Assembly (NCBI GenBank): GCA_022564385.1 | Contig: JADFLN010000071.1 | Location: 1-7,763, forward strand | Direction of reading: 5' to 3' | DNA length: 7,763 bases | From: Nitrososphaerota archaeon | Lineage (GTDB): Archaea > Thermoproteota > Nitrososphaeria > Nitrososphaerales > Nitrosopumilaceae | In this document: piece after piece, positions 1 to 6,119 of the stretch | How positions within the stretch are numbered: position 1 is the first letter of the stretch | Layout: each line of letters opens with the position of its first letter | Position numbers and translations under genes: made by a program | The notes under the pieces: model-generated | Databases searched by the model: none | Seen by the model: the letters and a program-made list of their open reading frames with translations, nothing else | Told to the model about the DNA's origin: nothing

Positions 1-51
1 AAAATAAAAACAATTCTAAAAGATAAAGAAGCTGAGATAAAAAATGAATAG
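1..51 (+). CDS. C-terminal tail of an upstream gene (possibly ribosomal protein L30e), cut by window edge
   Basis: Frame 1 is open from the first base to a TAG at 49-51 and gives 16 residues rich in Lys and Glu, ending KDKEAEIKNE. The other two forward frames hit stops within about 30 bases. Archaeal operons of this type often run rpoA2 - rpl30e - nusA - rps12 - rps7, so the tail of L30e is the natural guess from position. The fragment is too short and low in complexity to prove it. What is seen is only an open 3' end; the identity is inferred from gene order. Confidence 0.35.
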   Translation, partial: KIKTILKDKEAEIKNE

Positions 52-118
52 TTGTATTTTATTTAATGAAAGTTTAAATGAGACATTTTTTGTTGGAGAT
101 AAAAAGGAATTCTTATGA
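44..118 (+). CDS. possible 24-aa ORF coupled to nusA (weak)
   Basis: An ATG at 44 opens a 24-codon frame that begins inside the tail of the preceding gene and ends with TGA at 116-118. That stop overlaps the nusA start in an ATGA arrangement, as in translational coupling. The peptide begins MNSCILFNE and ends DKKEFL. It matches no family I recognise and has no clear ribosome binding site. It may be chance in AT-rich DNA; the overlap geometry is the only positive sign. Confidence 0.13.
   Translation: MNSCILFNESLNETFFVGDKKEFL
104..109 (+). promoter_or_regulatory. ribosome binding site of nusA
   Basis: AAGGAA lies 5 nt before the nusA ATG at 115. It is a purine-rich Shine-Dalgarno-like element and supports this start. 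An internal operon gene needs such a signal, unlike the leaderless genes later in the window. Confidence 0.5.
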
Positions 119-576
119 CACAATCAATTAAACTTTCAACTGATCAAATGCGTTTGATGTCTCTTTTCCAAAATGTTACAGGTGCAACTGCACGTGATTG
201 TATTGAAGATGAAAAACAAGATAGAATAATTTTTGTAGTTAATTCGGGTAAAATGGGTCTAGCAATTGGTAAAGGTGGCATGCATATCAAATCATTACAA
301 AATATTATTAAGAGAAATGTAGAGTTGGTAGAATTCGATGAAGATCCATCGAAATTTTTAACTAATTTACTTAATCCAAAACTAGTTTCTGAAGTGAAAA
401 TAAACACAAGACCAGATGGGTCAAAACAAGCAATTGTGTTAGTAGACCCCAGAAAGAAAGGAATAGTTGTTGGACGAGAAGGTAGGAATGCTGAGAAAGC
501 ACGACTACTTGCAAAACGATATTTCAATATTACAAATGTACTAATTAACAGTCCAGAAAGAACAATGGAAATGTAA
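115..576 (+). CDS. nusA: archaeal NusA-like KH-domain transcription factor
   Basis: This 153-residue cytoplasmic protein corresponds to the RNA-binding core of bacterial NusA, with two KH domains and none of the N-terminal RNA-polymerase-binding or S1 domains. That is the normal archaeal form, of about 140-160 residues. KH1 carries GKGG at residues 52-55 followed by a helix (HIKSLQNII). KH2 carries GREG at 120-123 followed by RNAEKARLLAKRYF. Both GxxG loops are intact, so RNA binding is expected. The ATG at 115 has an AAGGAA element 5 nt upstream. The gene sits directly before rps12 with 2 nt between them, the standard archaeal order, which suggests coupling of RNA polymerase and ribosomal protein synthesis. 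Its precise role in archaeal elongation or termination is less settled than for bacterial NusA. Confidence 0.92.
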   Translation: MTQSIKLSTDQMRLMSLFQNVTGATARDCIEDEKQDRIIFVVNSGKMGLAIGKGGMHIKSLQNIIKRNVELVEFDEDPSKFLTNLLNPKLVSEVKINTRPDGSKQAIVLVDPRKKGIVVGREGRNAEKARLLAKRYFNITNVLINSPERTMEM

Positions 577-578
577 GA

Positions 579-1019
579 ATGACAAGAAAATCACCTCTAG
601 GATTATTTGCAGGTAGAGTTTTGAGCTCTAAGAAAAAGAAACAGAGATGGGCAATCTCTACTTACAAGAGAAGAAAACTTGGTATTGATAAAAAGTCTGA
701 TCCTCTTGGGGGCGCACCTCAAGGGCGGGGAATTGTTTTAGAAAAAGTAGGTATTGCAGCAAAACAACCAAACTCTGCTATACGAAAATGTGTTAGAGTT
801 CAATTAATTAAAAATGGAAAGACCGTTACAGCATTTTTGCCACGAGATGGTGCAATGAACTTTATTGATGAGCATGATGAGGTACATATTCAAGGAATGG
901 GTGCAACACAAGGTGGTGCAATGGGTGATATTCCTGGTGTTAGATTCAAAGTTTTCAAAGTTAATGGTACATCACTTCACGAGTTAGTAATTGGTAAGAA
1001 AGAAAAACCAAGGAGATAG
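579..1019 (+). CDS. rps12: 30S ribosomal protein S12 (uS12), archaeal type
   Basis: The 146-residue product is the small-subunit protein of the decoding centre, which monitors codon-anticodon pairing. The universally conserved block KQPNSAIRKCVRVQL is at residues 62-76, and the second loop GGAMGDIPGVRFK is at 112-124. Asp117 aligns with the aspartate that is methylthiolated in bacterial S12. The C-terminus ends GKKEKPRR, as archaeal S12 does, and the basic N-terminus (SSKKKKQRW) is also archaeal in style. Length matches the archaeal family of about 145 aa. The start follows the nusA stop after 2 nt, with GGAA at 567-570 as the only weak ribosome-binding element, so translational coupling to nusA is likely. 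The gene looks complete and undamaged. Confidence 0.97.
   Translation: MTRKSPLGLFAGRVLSSKKKKQRWAISTYKRRKLGIDKKSDPLGGAPQGRGIVLEKVGIAAKQPNSAIRKCVRVQLIKNGKTVTAFLPRDGAMNFIDEHDEVHIQGMGATQGGAMGDIPGVRFKVFKVNGTSLHELVIGKKEKPRR
1011..1015 (+). promoter_or_regulatory. ribosome binding site of rps7
   Basis: AGGAG lies in the last codons of rps12, 6 nt before the rps7 ATG at 1022. It is the best Shine-Dalgarno match in the window and fixes the rps7 start. Confidence 0.7.
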
Positions 1020-1021
1020 AA

Positions 1022-1621
1022 ATGGCAGAAACAAAGAATATGTTATTATTTAGAAAATGGGATTTGTCAGATATTGAGATTAAAGATCCTGGATTAAAGA
1101 CTGCAATCTCTTTAAGAAAACAAATTTTACCATACACCTATGGTCGTTCAGCACTAAAGCGATTCAACAAAGCAAATGTTAATCTTGTTGAGAGATTAAT
1201 GAATAAGACAATGCACTTTGGAAAGAAATATGCAAAGAACACAGGACGAATGACTGGAAAAAAGAACAAAGTTCTCAATACTGTAAAAACTGCATTTGAA
1301 ATTATTTTCCTAAAAACTGGAAAAAACCCCGTTGAAGTTTTAGTTAGAGCAGTAGAGTTTTCTGCGCCAAACGAGGACACTACAAGAATTGTTTATGGTG
1401 GTACAGTGTACCATGTCTCAGTTGATGTTGCACCAATTAGAAGAGTTGACTTGGCTCTAAGATTTATCTCAGATGCAATTAAAGAGGCAACATTTTCCAA
1501 TCCAAAACCCATTGAAGAACACATGGCAGAACAACTCATTCTAGCATCAAATAATGACTCTAATGCTCCTTCTGTAAAGAAGAAGAATGAGTTAGAAAGA
1601 ATAGCCCAAGCATCAAGATAG
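1022..1621 (+). CDS. rps7: 30S ribosomal protein S7 (uS7), archaeal type
   Basis: The 199-residue product is the primary 16S rRNA binder that starts assembly of the 30S head and lies at the exit-site side of the mRNA channel. The conserved region includes KNPVEVLVRAVEFSAP (about residues 100-115) and YGGTVYHVSVDVAPIRRVDLA (about 124-144). The long N-terminal extension, absent from bacteria (about 155 aa), is typical of archaea. The C-terminus KKKNELERIAQASR also fits archaeal S7. The gene follows rps12 by 2 nt and has a strong AGGAG at the end of rps12. It is the last gene of this operon: 12 nt after its stop lies a convergent tRNA, so the genes for EF-2, EF-1alpha and S10 that follow in many str-type operons are not here. 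Confidence 0.97.
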   Translation: MAETKNMLLFRKWDLSDIEIKDPGLKTAISLRKQILPYTYGRSALKRFNKANVNLVERLMNKTMHFGKKYAKNTGRMTGKKNKVLNTVKTAFEIIFLKTGKNPVEVLVRAVEFSAPNEDTTRIVYGGTVYHVSVDVAPIRRVDLALRFISDAIKEATFSNPKPIEEHMAEQLILASNNDSNAPSVKKKNELERIAQASR

Positions 1622-1633
1622 AAATTTTTCAAG

Positions 1634-1721
1634 TAGCCCGAGGCAGATTCGAACTGCCGTCTCCGCCTATCCACTCATGAGATCCAGAGGGCAGAATCCT
1701 TGACCGCTAGACTATCGGGCT
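1634..1721 (-). tRNA. tRNA-Gln (anticodon CTG) with a 15-nt intron
   Basis: On the minus strand an exact 7-bp acceptor stem forms between AGCCCGA (1721-1715) and TCGGGCT (1641-1635), followed by discriminator A at 1634. The D arm starts GTCT and pairs with GGAT. The anticodon stem is CTGCC/GGCGG, the variable loop is AGAC, and the T arm is GGCAG-TTCGAAT-CTGCC. With U33 fixed, the anticodon at 1687-1685 is CTG, reading CAG glutamine codons. Removing 15 nt after position 37 gives a 7-nt loop CTCTGGA and a 73-nt mature tRNA. The A1-U72 pair is the identity mark of archaeal tRNA-Gln used by the GatDE amidotransferase route. CCA is not encoded (CTT follows), so it must be added enzymatically. The gene converges on rps7 and has its own TATA box upstream. 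Glutamate (CTC) was considered but does not fit the U33 rule. Confidence 0.92.
1669..1683 (-). other. tRNA-Gln intron
   Basis: These 15 bases interrupt the anticodon loop at the canonical archaeal position 37/38. Because the first intron base and position 38 are both A, the borders could equally be 1668-1682, with the same mature tRNA. The flanks can form a partly wobble-paired bulge-helix-bulge-like structure (TCTG with TGGA), so the splice motif is relaxed rather than canonical. The inner hairpin is weak, built around the palindrome CTCATGAG. Confidence 0.75.
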
Positions 1722-1746
1722 ACCAAAACAAATTCTAGTGTTTTAG

Positions 1747-1754
1747 AATATAAT
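1747..1754 (-). promoter_or_regulatory. TATA box of the tRNA-Gln gene
   Basis: On the minus strand the sequence reads ATTATATT, centred about 29 nt upstream of the tRNA 5' end at 1721. That is the spacing expected for an archaeal TBP site if transcription starts at or 1-3 nt before the tRNA. It lies in the gap between the tRNA and the upstream minus-strand hypothetical gene, so the tRNA need not depend on read-through. Confidence 0.6.
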
Positions 1755-1766
1755 CATTTACTGAAA

Positions 1767-2087
1767 TTATTTGATTCTAACTTCATGAATGGCAGTCGCA
1801 TAATTACACTCTGCTCTTAATCTCATGTATGGAATTAGTTTGAAATGTATTGAATAAATGTCTCTCTCCTTTAAGAGAATTCCTCTCTTCATTAATGAAA
1901 TCAATCCTCTAGATGGAATTAAAATTGTCACATTTCTCTCTCTGCATACTTGTTCACTTTTCTTTTGAAATTGTTTTAATGTAAATGCAACATCATTCAT
2001 TTCTAAAATTAAAGGCCAGACAATTTGAGCCCAAACAAACCTCCTGTTTTCAGTAGCTGAGGCATATTTTCCTTTTTCACTTAACAT
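1767..2087 (-). CDS. hypothetical basic protein, possibly winged-helix
   Basis: The 106-residue product is not one I recognise by name. It has no signal peptide or clear membrane segment and is rich in Arg and Lys. Around residues 58-90 the pattern PSRGLISLMKRGILLKERDIYSIHF resembles the recognition helix and wing of winged-helix DNA-binding proteins (compare the common LEKRGLI-beta-wing pattern). This is a pattern-level inference only. The ATG at 2087 has a TATA-like element (2111-2117) about 26 nt upstream and no Shine-Dalgarno, so a leaderless transcript is likely. The gene is divergent from the YkgJ-type gene at 2125 across 37 bp, so if it does bind DNA the shared spacer would be an obvious target. 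It reads toward the tRNA-Gln gene on the same strand. Confidence 0.65.
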   Translation of the reverse strand: MLSEKGKYASATENRRFVWAQIVWPLILEMNDVAFTLKQFQKKSEQVCRERNVTILIPSRGLISLMKRGILLKERDIYSIHFKLIPYMRLRAECNYATAIHEVRIK

Positions 2088-2090
2088 TAA

Positions 2091-2100
2091 TAATATATCT
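2091..2100 (+). promoter_or_regulatory. TATA-like box for the 2125-2829 gene
   Basis: An alternating AT stretch containing TATAT sits about 26-30 nt upstream of the TTG start at 2125. No ribosome binding site is visible between them. This is consistent with leaderless transcription from near 2125 and overlaps the promoter of the divergent gene. Confidence 0.45.
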
Positions 2101-2110
2101 ACAAAAGATG

Positions 2111-2117
2111 TTATAAC
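2111..2117 (-). promoter_or_regulatory. TATA-like box for the 1767-2087 gene
   Basis: The plus strand TTATAAC, read as GTTATAA on the minus strand, is centred about 26-27 nt upstream of the ATG at 2087. That is right for a transcript starting at the A of the start codon. It lies just upstream of the divergent TTG start at 2125, so the two promoters are interlocked. Confidence 0.5.
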
Positions 2118-2124
2118 TTGATAG

Positions 2125-2829
2125 TTGTCTCAAAAAGAAATTGAAGAATCATTAAATTTGTTAGAAAAAGATTGGGACATTGATCCAATATTAAGAGAAT
2201 TTACGCTGGGTAAAATTACTGATGTGTCTGAGTATTCACTAAAAGTAAAAGATGTAATCTTTCATGTTCCATATCTTAATTCTCAAAAAAAATATATTTT
2301 ATGGAAATGCTACTGGCCTGACTGTCATAACTGCTGTGATAGACAAGGCAGACTTCCACTAACCTCTGATGATCTAATTACTATTGGAAAGGGCTTGAAA
2401 TATCAAAAGACATCAGACTTTATAAAAAATGAAACAATTACTGTTACATATTCCGAACCAGGGCCATCAGGGCAAATGACAACAATGACTACAATTAATC
2501 TAAAAAGAAAAAATGAAGAAACCGAAGCAGATGACGGAACACACATCTCTTGCAGATTTTTAGATAATGAGGGAGGATGTAGCATGCATCCAGACAGACC
2601 TGGAGTATGCTATCTTTATCCATTTAGTACTTGGCTAGAAAACGAAAAAGGCAAAGCCCGAGTGCATGCAACTTTTCAATTTACTGGTGATTGTCCTGGA
2701 TTTTACTTGGCAGATACGATAGATCCAATGAAAGACGAATTCAAAGAATATTCAAAAATTATTTATGATTACAACATGGCATCAAACCGCACCAATAGAG
2801 AAGGACTGGGTTCAGTTAGTTTTGTTTAG
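2125..2829 (+). CDS. YkgJ/CxxCxxCC-family zinc- or iron-chelating protein
   Basis: The 234-residue cytoplasmic protein carries the cysteine pattern of the CxxCxxCC (YkgJ, UPF0153) family, thought to bind Zn or an Fe-S cluster. Its biochemical role is unknown in most members. C62, C67, C70 and C71 form the first cluster (CYWPDCHNCC). C143, C152 and C162 lie in the second block (CRFL, GGCSMHPDRPGVCYLYPF), with a further C190 in GDCPGF. Between the two blocks, residues about 100-138 form a polar, Thr/Glu-rich insertion longer than I expect for the family. The start must be the TTG at 2125: a stop codon lies immediately upstream in frame and the next in-frame ATG falls inside the domain. No Shine-Dalgarno is present, so a leaderless transcript is likely. 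It is divergent from a small possible DNA-binding gene and is followed by a 124-bp gap. The family call is firm; the metal and function are not. Confidence 0.82.
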   Translation: MSQKEIEESLNLLEKDWDIDPILREFTLGKITDVSEYSLKVKDVIFHVPYLNSQKKYILWKCYWPDCHNCCDRQGRLPLTSDDLITIGKGLKYQKTSDFIKNETITVTYSEPGPSGQMTTMTTINLKRKNEETEADDGTHISCRFLDNEGGCSMHPDRPGVCYLYPFSTWLENEKGKARVHATFQFTGDCPGFYLADTIDPMKDEFKEYSKIIYDYNMASNRTNREGLGSVSFV

Positions 2830-2921
2830 AAACAGAATCAAATCATATTTCTAAATCAGTATACTTTTGGCAAAAGCTGTATTCTATTAATTTTTAGAGT
2901 GTGACGAAAGTAAAGAAAAGG

Positions 2922-2928
2922 TTAAATT
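2922..2928 (+). promoter_or_regulatory. possible TATA-like box of the S1 protease gene
   Basis: TTAAATT is centred about 29 nt before the ATG at 2954, within the AT-rich 124-bp gap that contains no gene. A purine stretch GAAAAGG just upstream (about 2915-2921) could act as a BRE-like element. An alternative box, TATTAATTT at about 2885-2893, would give a leader of roughly 38 nt. The assignment is uncertain. Confidence 0.3.
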
Positions 2929-2953
2929 CAAATTTTGCAACAAGAATTTACTA

Positions 2954-4864
2954 ATGAATATGCGTGTAATAGTTTTATTTTTAGGAATTATAATGATCTC
3001 TTCAACTATTAGTGTCTCTTCTAGTGAAGCACTTCTCCCGGTAAACCTTCCTGATCAAAGTCAGGCACCATCTCATGTTAGAGTTATTGAAGGTGAGAAT
3101 ATCATAGCATATGCAAGAGCTCTTTACACATCACTTGATGATCCTTCTAATCATGAAGTACCTACCAGTGATCCACATGATGGAGTAGCAAAATTATTCT
3201 TAACTCGAACAGATGGAACCTTTGGTTGTAGTGGAACTTTAACGGATGATAAACAGCACATTATCACGGCAGCACATTGTGTGGCAGATAATAATGGTAA
3301 TTACATTTTAACATCTGGATCAGCTACATTTGAAGGCAATTTTGAATCAATTACAATATCACTAGATCCGTCAAATTCTTTGTCTCATCCAGATTATGAT
3401 GGTGATTTCATTAAGGGAAATGATATAGCAATTTTAAAACTTGCAACAACTGCACCTATACAAATTCCTGGAATACCTCATGCTACATCTGGAAGTGTAG
3501 TCGGTGATATCATAAATAAAAGCGGATATGGTTTGTCTGGGTTCTTAAGTACTGGAACTGATAGTTCCACATATCCATTTGGTACCGAAAGGAATGGCCA
3601 AAACAAGTATGACGCTTTTGCTGACACAATGTATACTGCATTAGGATTAACTTCAGGTGAAGACTTTAATCCTGAAGCAATATATCAATTTGATTCTGAT
3701 GATGGCAACTCTCCACATGATGCATTTGGATTTTTCTTTGGAATATCTGACCTTGGTTTAGGAAACAATGAAGTAATGTCCGCATCAGGGGATTCAGGAG
3801 GACCAGCGATTCTAAACGGAGAACTCGTAGGTGTGACATCTTATGGAATCTCCCTAGAATTTTCTCGAGGAGCACCTCCAAGAACTTCTGATTGTACAAC
3901 AGAAGGTAAAAGCCCAATTTTGGATAGTAGTTGTGGAGAGTTTGCAGGAGATACCAGAGTTTCATATTATGCTGATTGGATTGCCACTGTTTTAAACACA
4001 GTAAATGATACAGAGTCTCCAATAATCTCTTCAATTAATGTTGATGCCTCATCAACCACAGCTACTATTACGTGGACTACTGATGAACCAGCAACAAGTT
4101 TGGTAGACTATGGCACTGATAATACTTATGGCTCATCTGTATCCGATACTAGCTATGTTATTTCTCATAGTATAGAACTAACTGGATTGTCATCCTCAAC
4201 TAATTATCATTTCATGGTAACCTCTGTAGACACTTCAAATAATTCCGCATCTTCTAGTGATGGTCAATTTACAACTACATCACCACCTACACTAGAATCA
4301 ATTATTGTATCTCCTGATAATTCTTCTATAACTGAAGGTTCAACACAACAATTTACTGTAACAGGTACATATTCAGATGGAACTAGTCAAGTGTTAACAG
4401 ACGTAACTTGGTCAAGTTCTCTTACTACTATTGCAACTATTGATGTGAATGGCTTAGCTACAGGTGTTACAGTAGGTTCAACCACAATAACTGCAAATTC
4501 TGGTGGACGAGTAGATTCCACTAATCTAGATGTGACAGCAGCTTCTGAAGAACCAACAATTTCTAGTGTCTCCTCAATTACCTATTCCACTCATGGAGGA
4601 AAAGATAACTCGAAACATTTGAGCATAACAATAACAATAATTAATGATTTTGCAGATCCAGTTTCTGGAGCATCTGTTTCGATTGACCTTTTCCGTGATG
4701 GTAATTCAGTAGGAACTGGAACTGCTACTACTGCAACTGATGGGACAGTGACATTTTCCTTAAAGAATGCTTCAGCAGGTAACTATACAACTACAATTAG
4801 TAATGTAACTGCAGCTGGTCTTACATGGGATGGTATAACACCACCAAATAGTTTTACAAAGTAA
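2954..4864 (+). CDS. secreted trypsin-fold (S1 family) serine protease with Fn3, Big2 and Ig-like domains
   Basis: A 636-residue exported protein. Residues 1 to about 26 form a Sec-type signal peptide (MNMR, then a hydrophobic core VIVLFLGIIMI, then a Ser-rich region). A chymotrypsin-fold domain follows to about 350 with an intact triad: His108 in TAAHC, Asp157 in GNDIAIL and Ser281 in GDSGGP. C92 and C109 match the conserved disulfide beside the catalytic His; C314 and C327 may form another. The residue six before the catalytic Ser is Met275 rather than Asp, so a trypsin-like preference for Arg/Lys is not expected. Residues about 355-443 are fibronectin type III (ITWTTDEPATSLVDYG, then the SSTNYHFMV strand). 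Residues about 447-531 are Big2 (VTWSSS, IATIDVNGLATGV). About 534-636 resemble an Ig-like domain found at the C-terminus of some secreted subtilisins (HGGKDNSKHLSITITI, DGTVTFSLKNASAGNY). No membrane anchor or sorting signal ends the protein, so it is secreted or held by its Ig-like domains. The ATG at 2954 is chosen because the signal peptide begins there. The gene stands alone. Confidence 0.92.
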   Translation: MNMRVIVLFLGIIMISSTISVSSSEALLPVNLPDQSQAPSHVRVIEGENIIAYARALYTSLDDPSNHEVPTSDPHDGVAKLFLTRTDGTFGCSGTLTDDKQHIITAAHCVADNNGNYILTSGSATFEGNFESITISLDPSNSLSHPDYDGDFIKGNDIAILKLATTAPIQIPGIPHATSGSVVGDIINKSGYGLSGFLSTGTDSSTYPFGTERNGQNKYDAFADTMYTALGLTSGEDFNPEAIYQFDSDDGNSPHDAFGFFFGISDLGLGNNEVMSASGDSGGPAILNGELVGVTSYGISLEFSRGAPPRTSDCTTEGKSPILDSSCGEFAGDTRVSYYADWIATVLNTVNDTESPIISSINVDASSTTATITWTTDEPATSLVDYGTDNTYGSSVSDTSYVISHSIELTGLSSSTNYHFMVTSVDTSNNSASSSDGQFTTTSPPTLESIIVSPDNSSITEGSTQQFTVTGTYSDGTSQVLTDVTWSSSLTTIATIDVNGLATGVTVGSTTITANSGGRVDSTNLDVTAASEEPTISSVSSITYSTHGGKDNSKHLSITITIINDFADPVSGASVSIDLFRDGNSVGTGTATTATDGTVTFSLKNASAGNYTTTISNVTAAGLTWDGITPPNSFTK

Positions 4865-4928
4865 GATTAGCACTTTAAATCAAATTCTGATGAATTTTAT
4901 TAGATTAGCTAAATTTTAGAATTATTAC
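4865..4928 (+). terminator. AT-rich convergent intergenic, probable transcript ends
   Basis: The 64 bp between the stop codons of the protease gene and the opposing reductase gene are AT-rich with short T-runs (ATTTTATTAG, AAATTTTAG) on the plus strand and matching A/T on the minus strand. Archaeal termination often uses such T-tracts without a hairpin, so both convergent transcripts could end here. No stable stem-loop is apparent. Confidence 0.3.
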
Positions 4929-5942
4929 TTAGGCTCTCGCTACTTTCATTAAATTACCAATCTTGATATCCATTCCAAATCTCTTCTCATGCTTTTTCAT
5001 GTAAAGAAATATTGCAATAAAGTCAGGTAATGCCTTCCAGAAACTAAAGTCCTTGTGGATTTTTGATCTTACGAAATTAAACACCTTTGCATATACCTTG
5101 AAGTGTTTATCAACTGCCTTTTCATATGCTGCAAAGTCATTCATGTTATCAAGGAAAATATCAACGCACTGCATAGATGGAATAATTCCCTCACCTAGCA
5201 TTGCAAAGACTGTTCCAATTGATTCACCAACACCAACTACTTTTCCTGAATAGAATGGCTTGCATTTATCAGGTGTGGCGAGTCTTATTGGGCGTCCCTT
5301 TGTTTGGATAACTTTACCTCCATATTTTTTCAAGAATGCATCAGTAACTTTGATGTGATTCTTTTTGTAGTCCCCTGCACCAATGTGTGCCCACTTTTCT
5401 CCTAACGGAAAATACCAAAAGTATCCTGACATGCCAGGAAATGGTTCCAAGTAAAAGTCATCAAACGGTACACCGTTCTCATATTCAACCTTATACTCGT
5501 ATGTTGGCAAAAAGAAATCCTCCTTTAGTTTTGGTAGATAAATTCTATGAAATCCTGTACAATCAATTATTAGATCATATTCTTTCTCTAGTTCTTCGAG
5601 CTTTGGTGCTGTTCCATAAAGTACCTTAGAGTCTTTGATAAAATCTTTGATCAGTCCTAGTTTATTGTATGTGCACAATCCATGCAGTCCGATATCAAAC
5701 TTTACACCGTTACCCATCTTGACATGCATTACTTTACCCTCATGGATTAGAAAATCAGCAAAGTCTCTGCCAGTCTTTTCGCAGAATACTTCTAGCTCTG
5801 ACTTTATTGTTCCCCAAGCGCAGATAGAGTCATGTCTCTCTTCTACCATTCTCTCATATCCTACTACTTCGTGTTCAGAGTCTTTTAGTCTGGCCATGAG
5901 ATATGATCCTGCTACTCCCATTCCCATTACTGCTATCTTCAC
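4929..5942 (-). CDS. geranylgeranyl-reductase-family FAD-dependent oxidoreductase
   Basis: The 337-residue flavoprotein belongs to the family that hydrogenates isoprenoid double bonds, in archaea mainly the geranylgeranyl chains of membrane lipids or of quinones. The N-terminal dinucleotide-binding fold shows GMGVAG (Gly7, Gly9, Gly12) and an acidic residue at the end of strand two (Glu30 in GYERM) for the FAD ribose. DLIIDCTG is at 123-130. The family block GMSGYFWYFPLGEKWAHIGAG at about 170-190 and the second FAD motif VGVGESIGTVFAMLGEGI at 236-253 are clear. The C-terminal part (about 290-337) is helical and basic and may touch the membrane. The start is GTG at 5942: no ATG fits in front of the Rossmann strand and the upstream sequence has no Shine-Dalgarno. 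It is transcribed alone, convergent with the protease gene and divergent from the CAP-domain gene. Archaea of this type carry several paralogues, so the exact substrate is undecided. Confidence 0.88.
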   Translation of the reverse strand: MKIAVMGMGVAGSYLMARLKDSEHEVVGYERMVEERHDSICAWGTIKSELEVFCEKTGRDFADFLIHEGKVMHVKMGNGVKFDIGLHGLCTYNKLGLIKDFIKDSKVLYGTAPKLEELEKEYDLIIDCTGFHRIYLPKLKEDFFLPTYEYKVEYENGVPFDDFYLEPFPGMSGYFWYFPLGEKWAHIGAGDYKKNHIKVTDAFLKKYGGKVIQTKGRPIRLATPDKCKPFYSGKVVGVGESIGTVFAMLGEGIIPSMQCVDIFLDNMNDFAAYEKAVDKHFKVYAKVFNFVRSKIHKDFSFWKALPDFIAIFLYMKKHEKRFGMDIKIGNLMKVARA

Positions 5943-5963
5943 AATTTGCGATTAATTTATGCC

Positions 5964-5972
5964 TAATAAAAA
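5964..5972 (-). promoter_or_regulatory. possible TATA-like element of the reductase gene
   Basis: On the minus strand an A/T element reading ATTTTTATT is centred about 26 nt before the GTG start at 5942. No ribosome binding site lies between, which suggests a leaderless transcript. The match to a TBP site is only approximate. Confidence 0.35.
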
Positions 5973-6083
5973 TAATTCCTGAAAATTGTTGGGATTCTAT
6001 GATGAACTTTAAATGCTTGAGGTTTGTTTTTTCTGATAATTTAATTCTAGGCATTAAAGCATTGCGTAGAAATTCTTAGTTTT

Positions 6084-6090
6084 GTATATC
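6084..6090 (+). promoter_or_regulatory. TATA-like box of the CAP-domain gene
   Basis: GTATATC is centred about 33 nt before the ATG at 6120, which predicts a start of transcription near 6114 and a leader of only about 6 nt. No Shine-Dalgarno is seen before the ATG. A second AT element (TATAATT, 6103-6109) is too close to serve as the TBP site for this start. Confidence 0.4.
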
Positions 6091-6119
6091 TTTCAAATGA
6101 ACTATAATTATTTGACAAA

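Noticed and set aside
1685..1687. Reading the tRNA as tRNA-Glu (CTC)
   Set aside because: With an intact 5-bp anticodon stem and U33, the triplet is CTG. The A1-U72 acceptor pair also fits archaeal tRNA-Gln.
3666..4034. Minus-strand frame of 122 codons inside the protease gene
   Set aside because: It lies wholly antisense to a well-supported protease domain, and its Leu/Gln/His-rich composition is typical of a shadow frame.
5635..5955. Plus-strand frame of 106 codons over the reductase start
   Set aside because: It is antisense to the conserved FAD-binding N-terminus of the reductase and shows no domain of its own.
5999..6036. C/D box guide RNA: ATGATGA at 5999-6005 and CTGA at 6033-6036
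   Set aside because: The boxes are only 27 nt apart, no D'/C' pair lies between, and the flanks do not form a terminal stem. Both motifs are frequent by chance in AT-rich DNA.
6011..6064. Inverted repeat AATGCTT / AAGCATT as a hairpin or operator
   Set aside because: Only 7 bp of pairing around a loop of nearly 40 nt in AT-rich sequence, with no link to a promoter element.
5999..6079. 26-codon frame beginning ATGATGAAC upstream of the CAP gene
   Set aside because: It has no ribosome binding site, no recognisable motif and no coupling to the next gene. It is too short to support on sequence alone.
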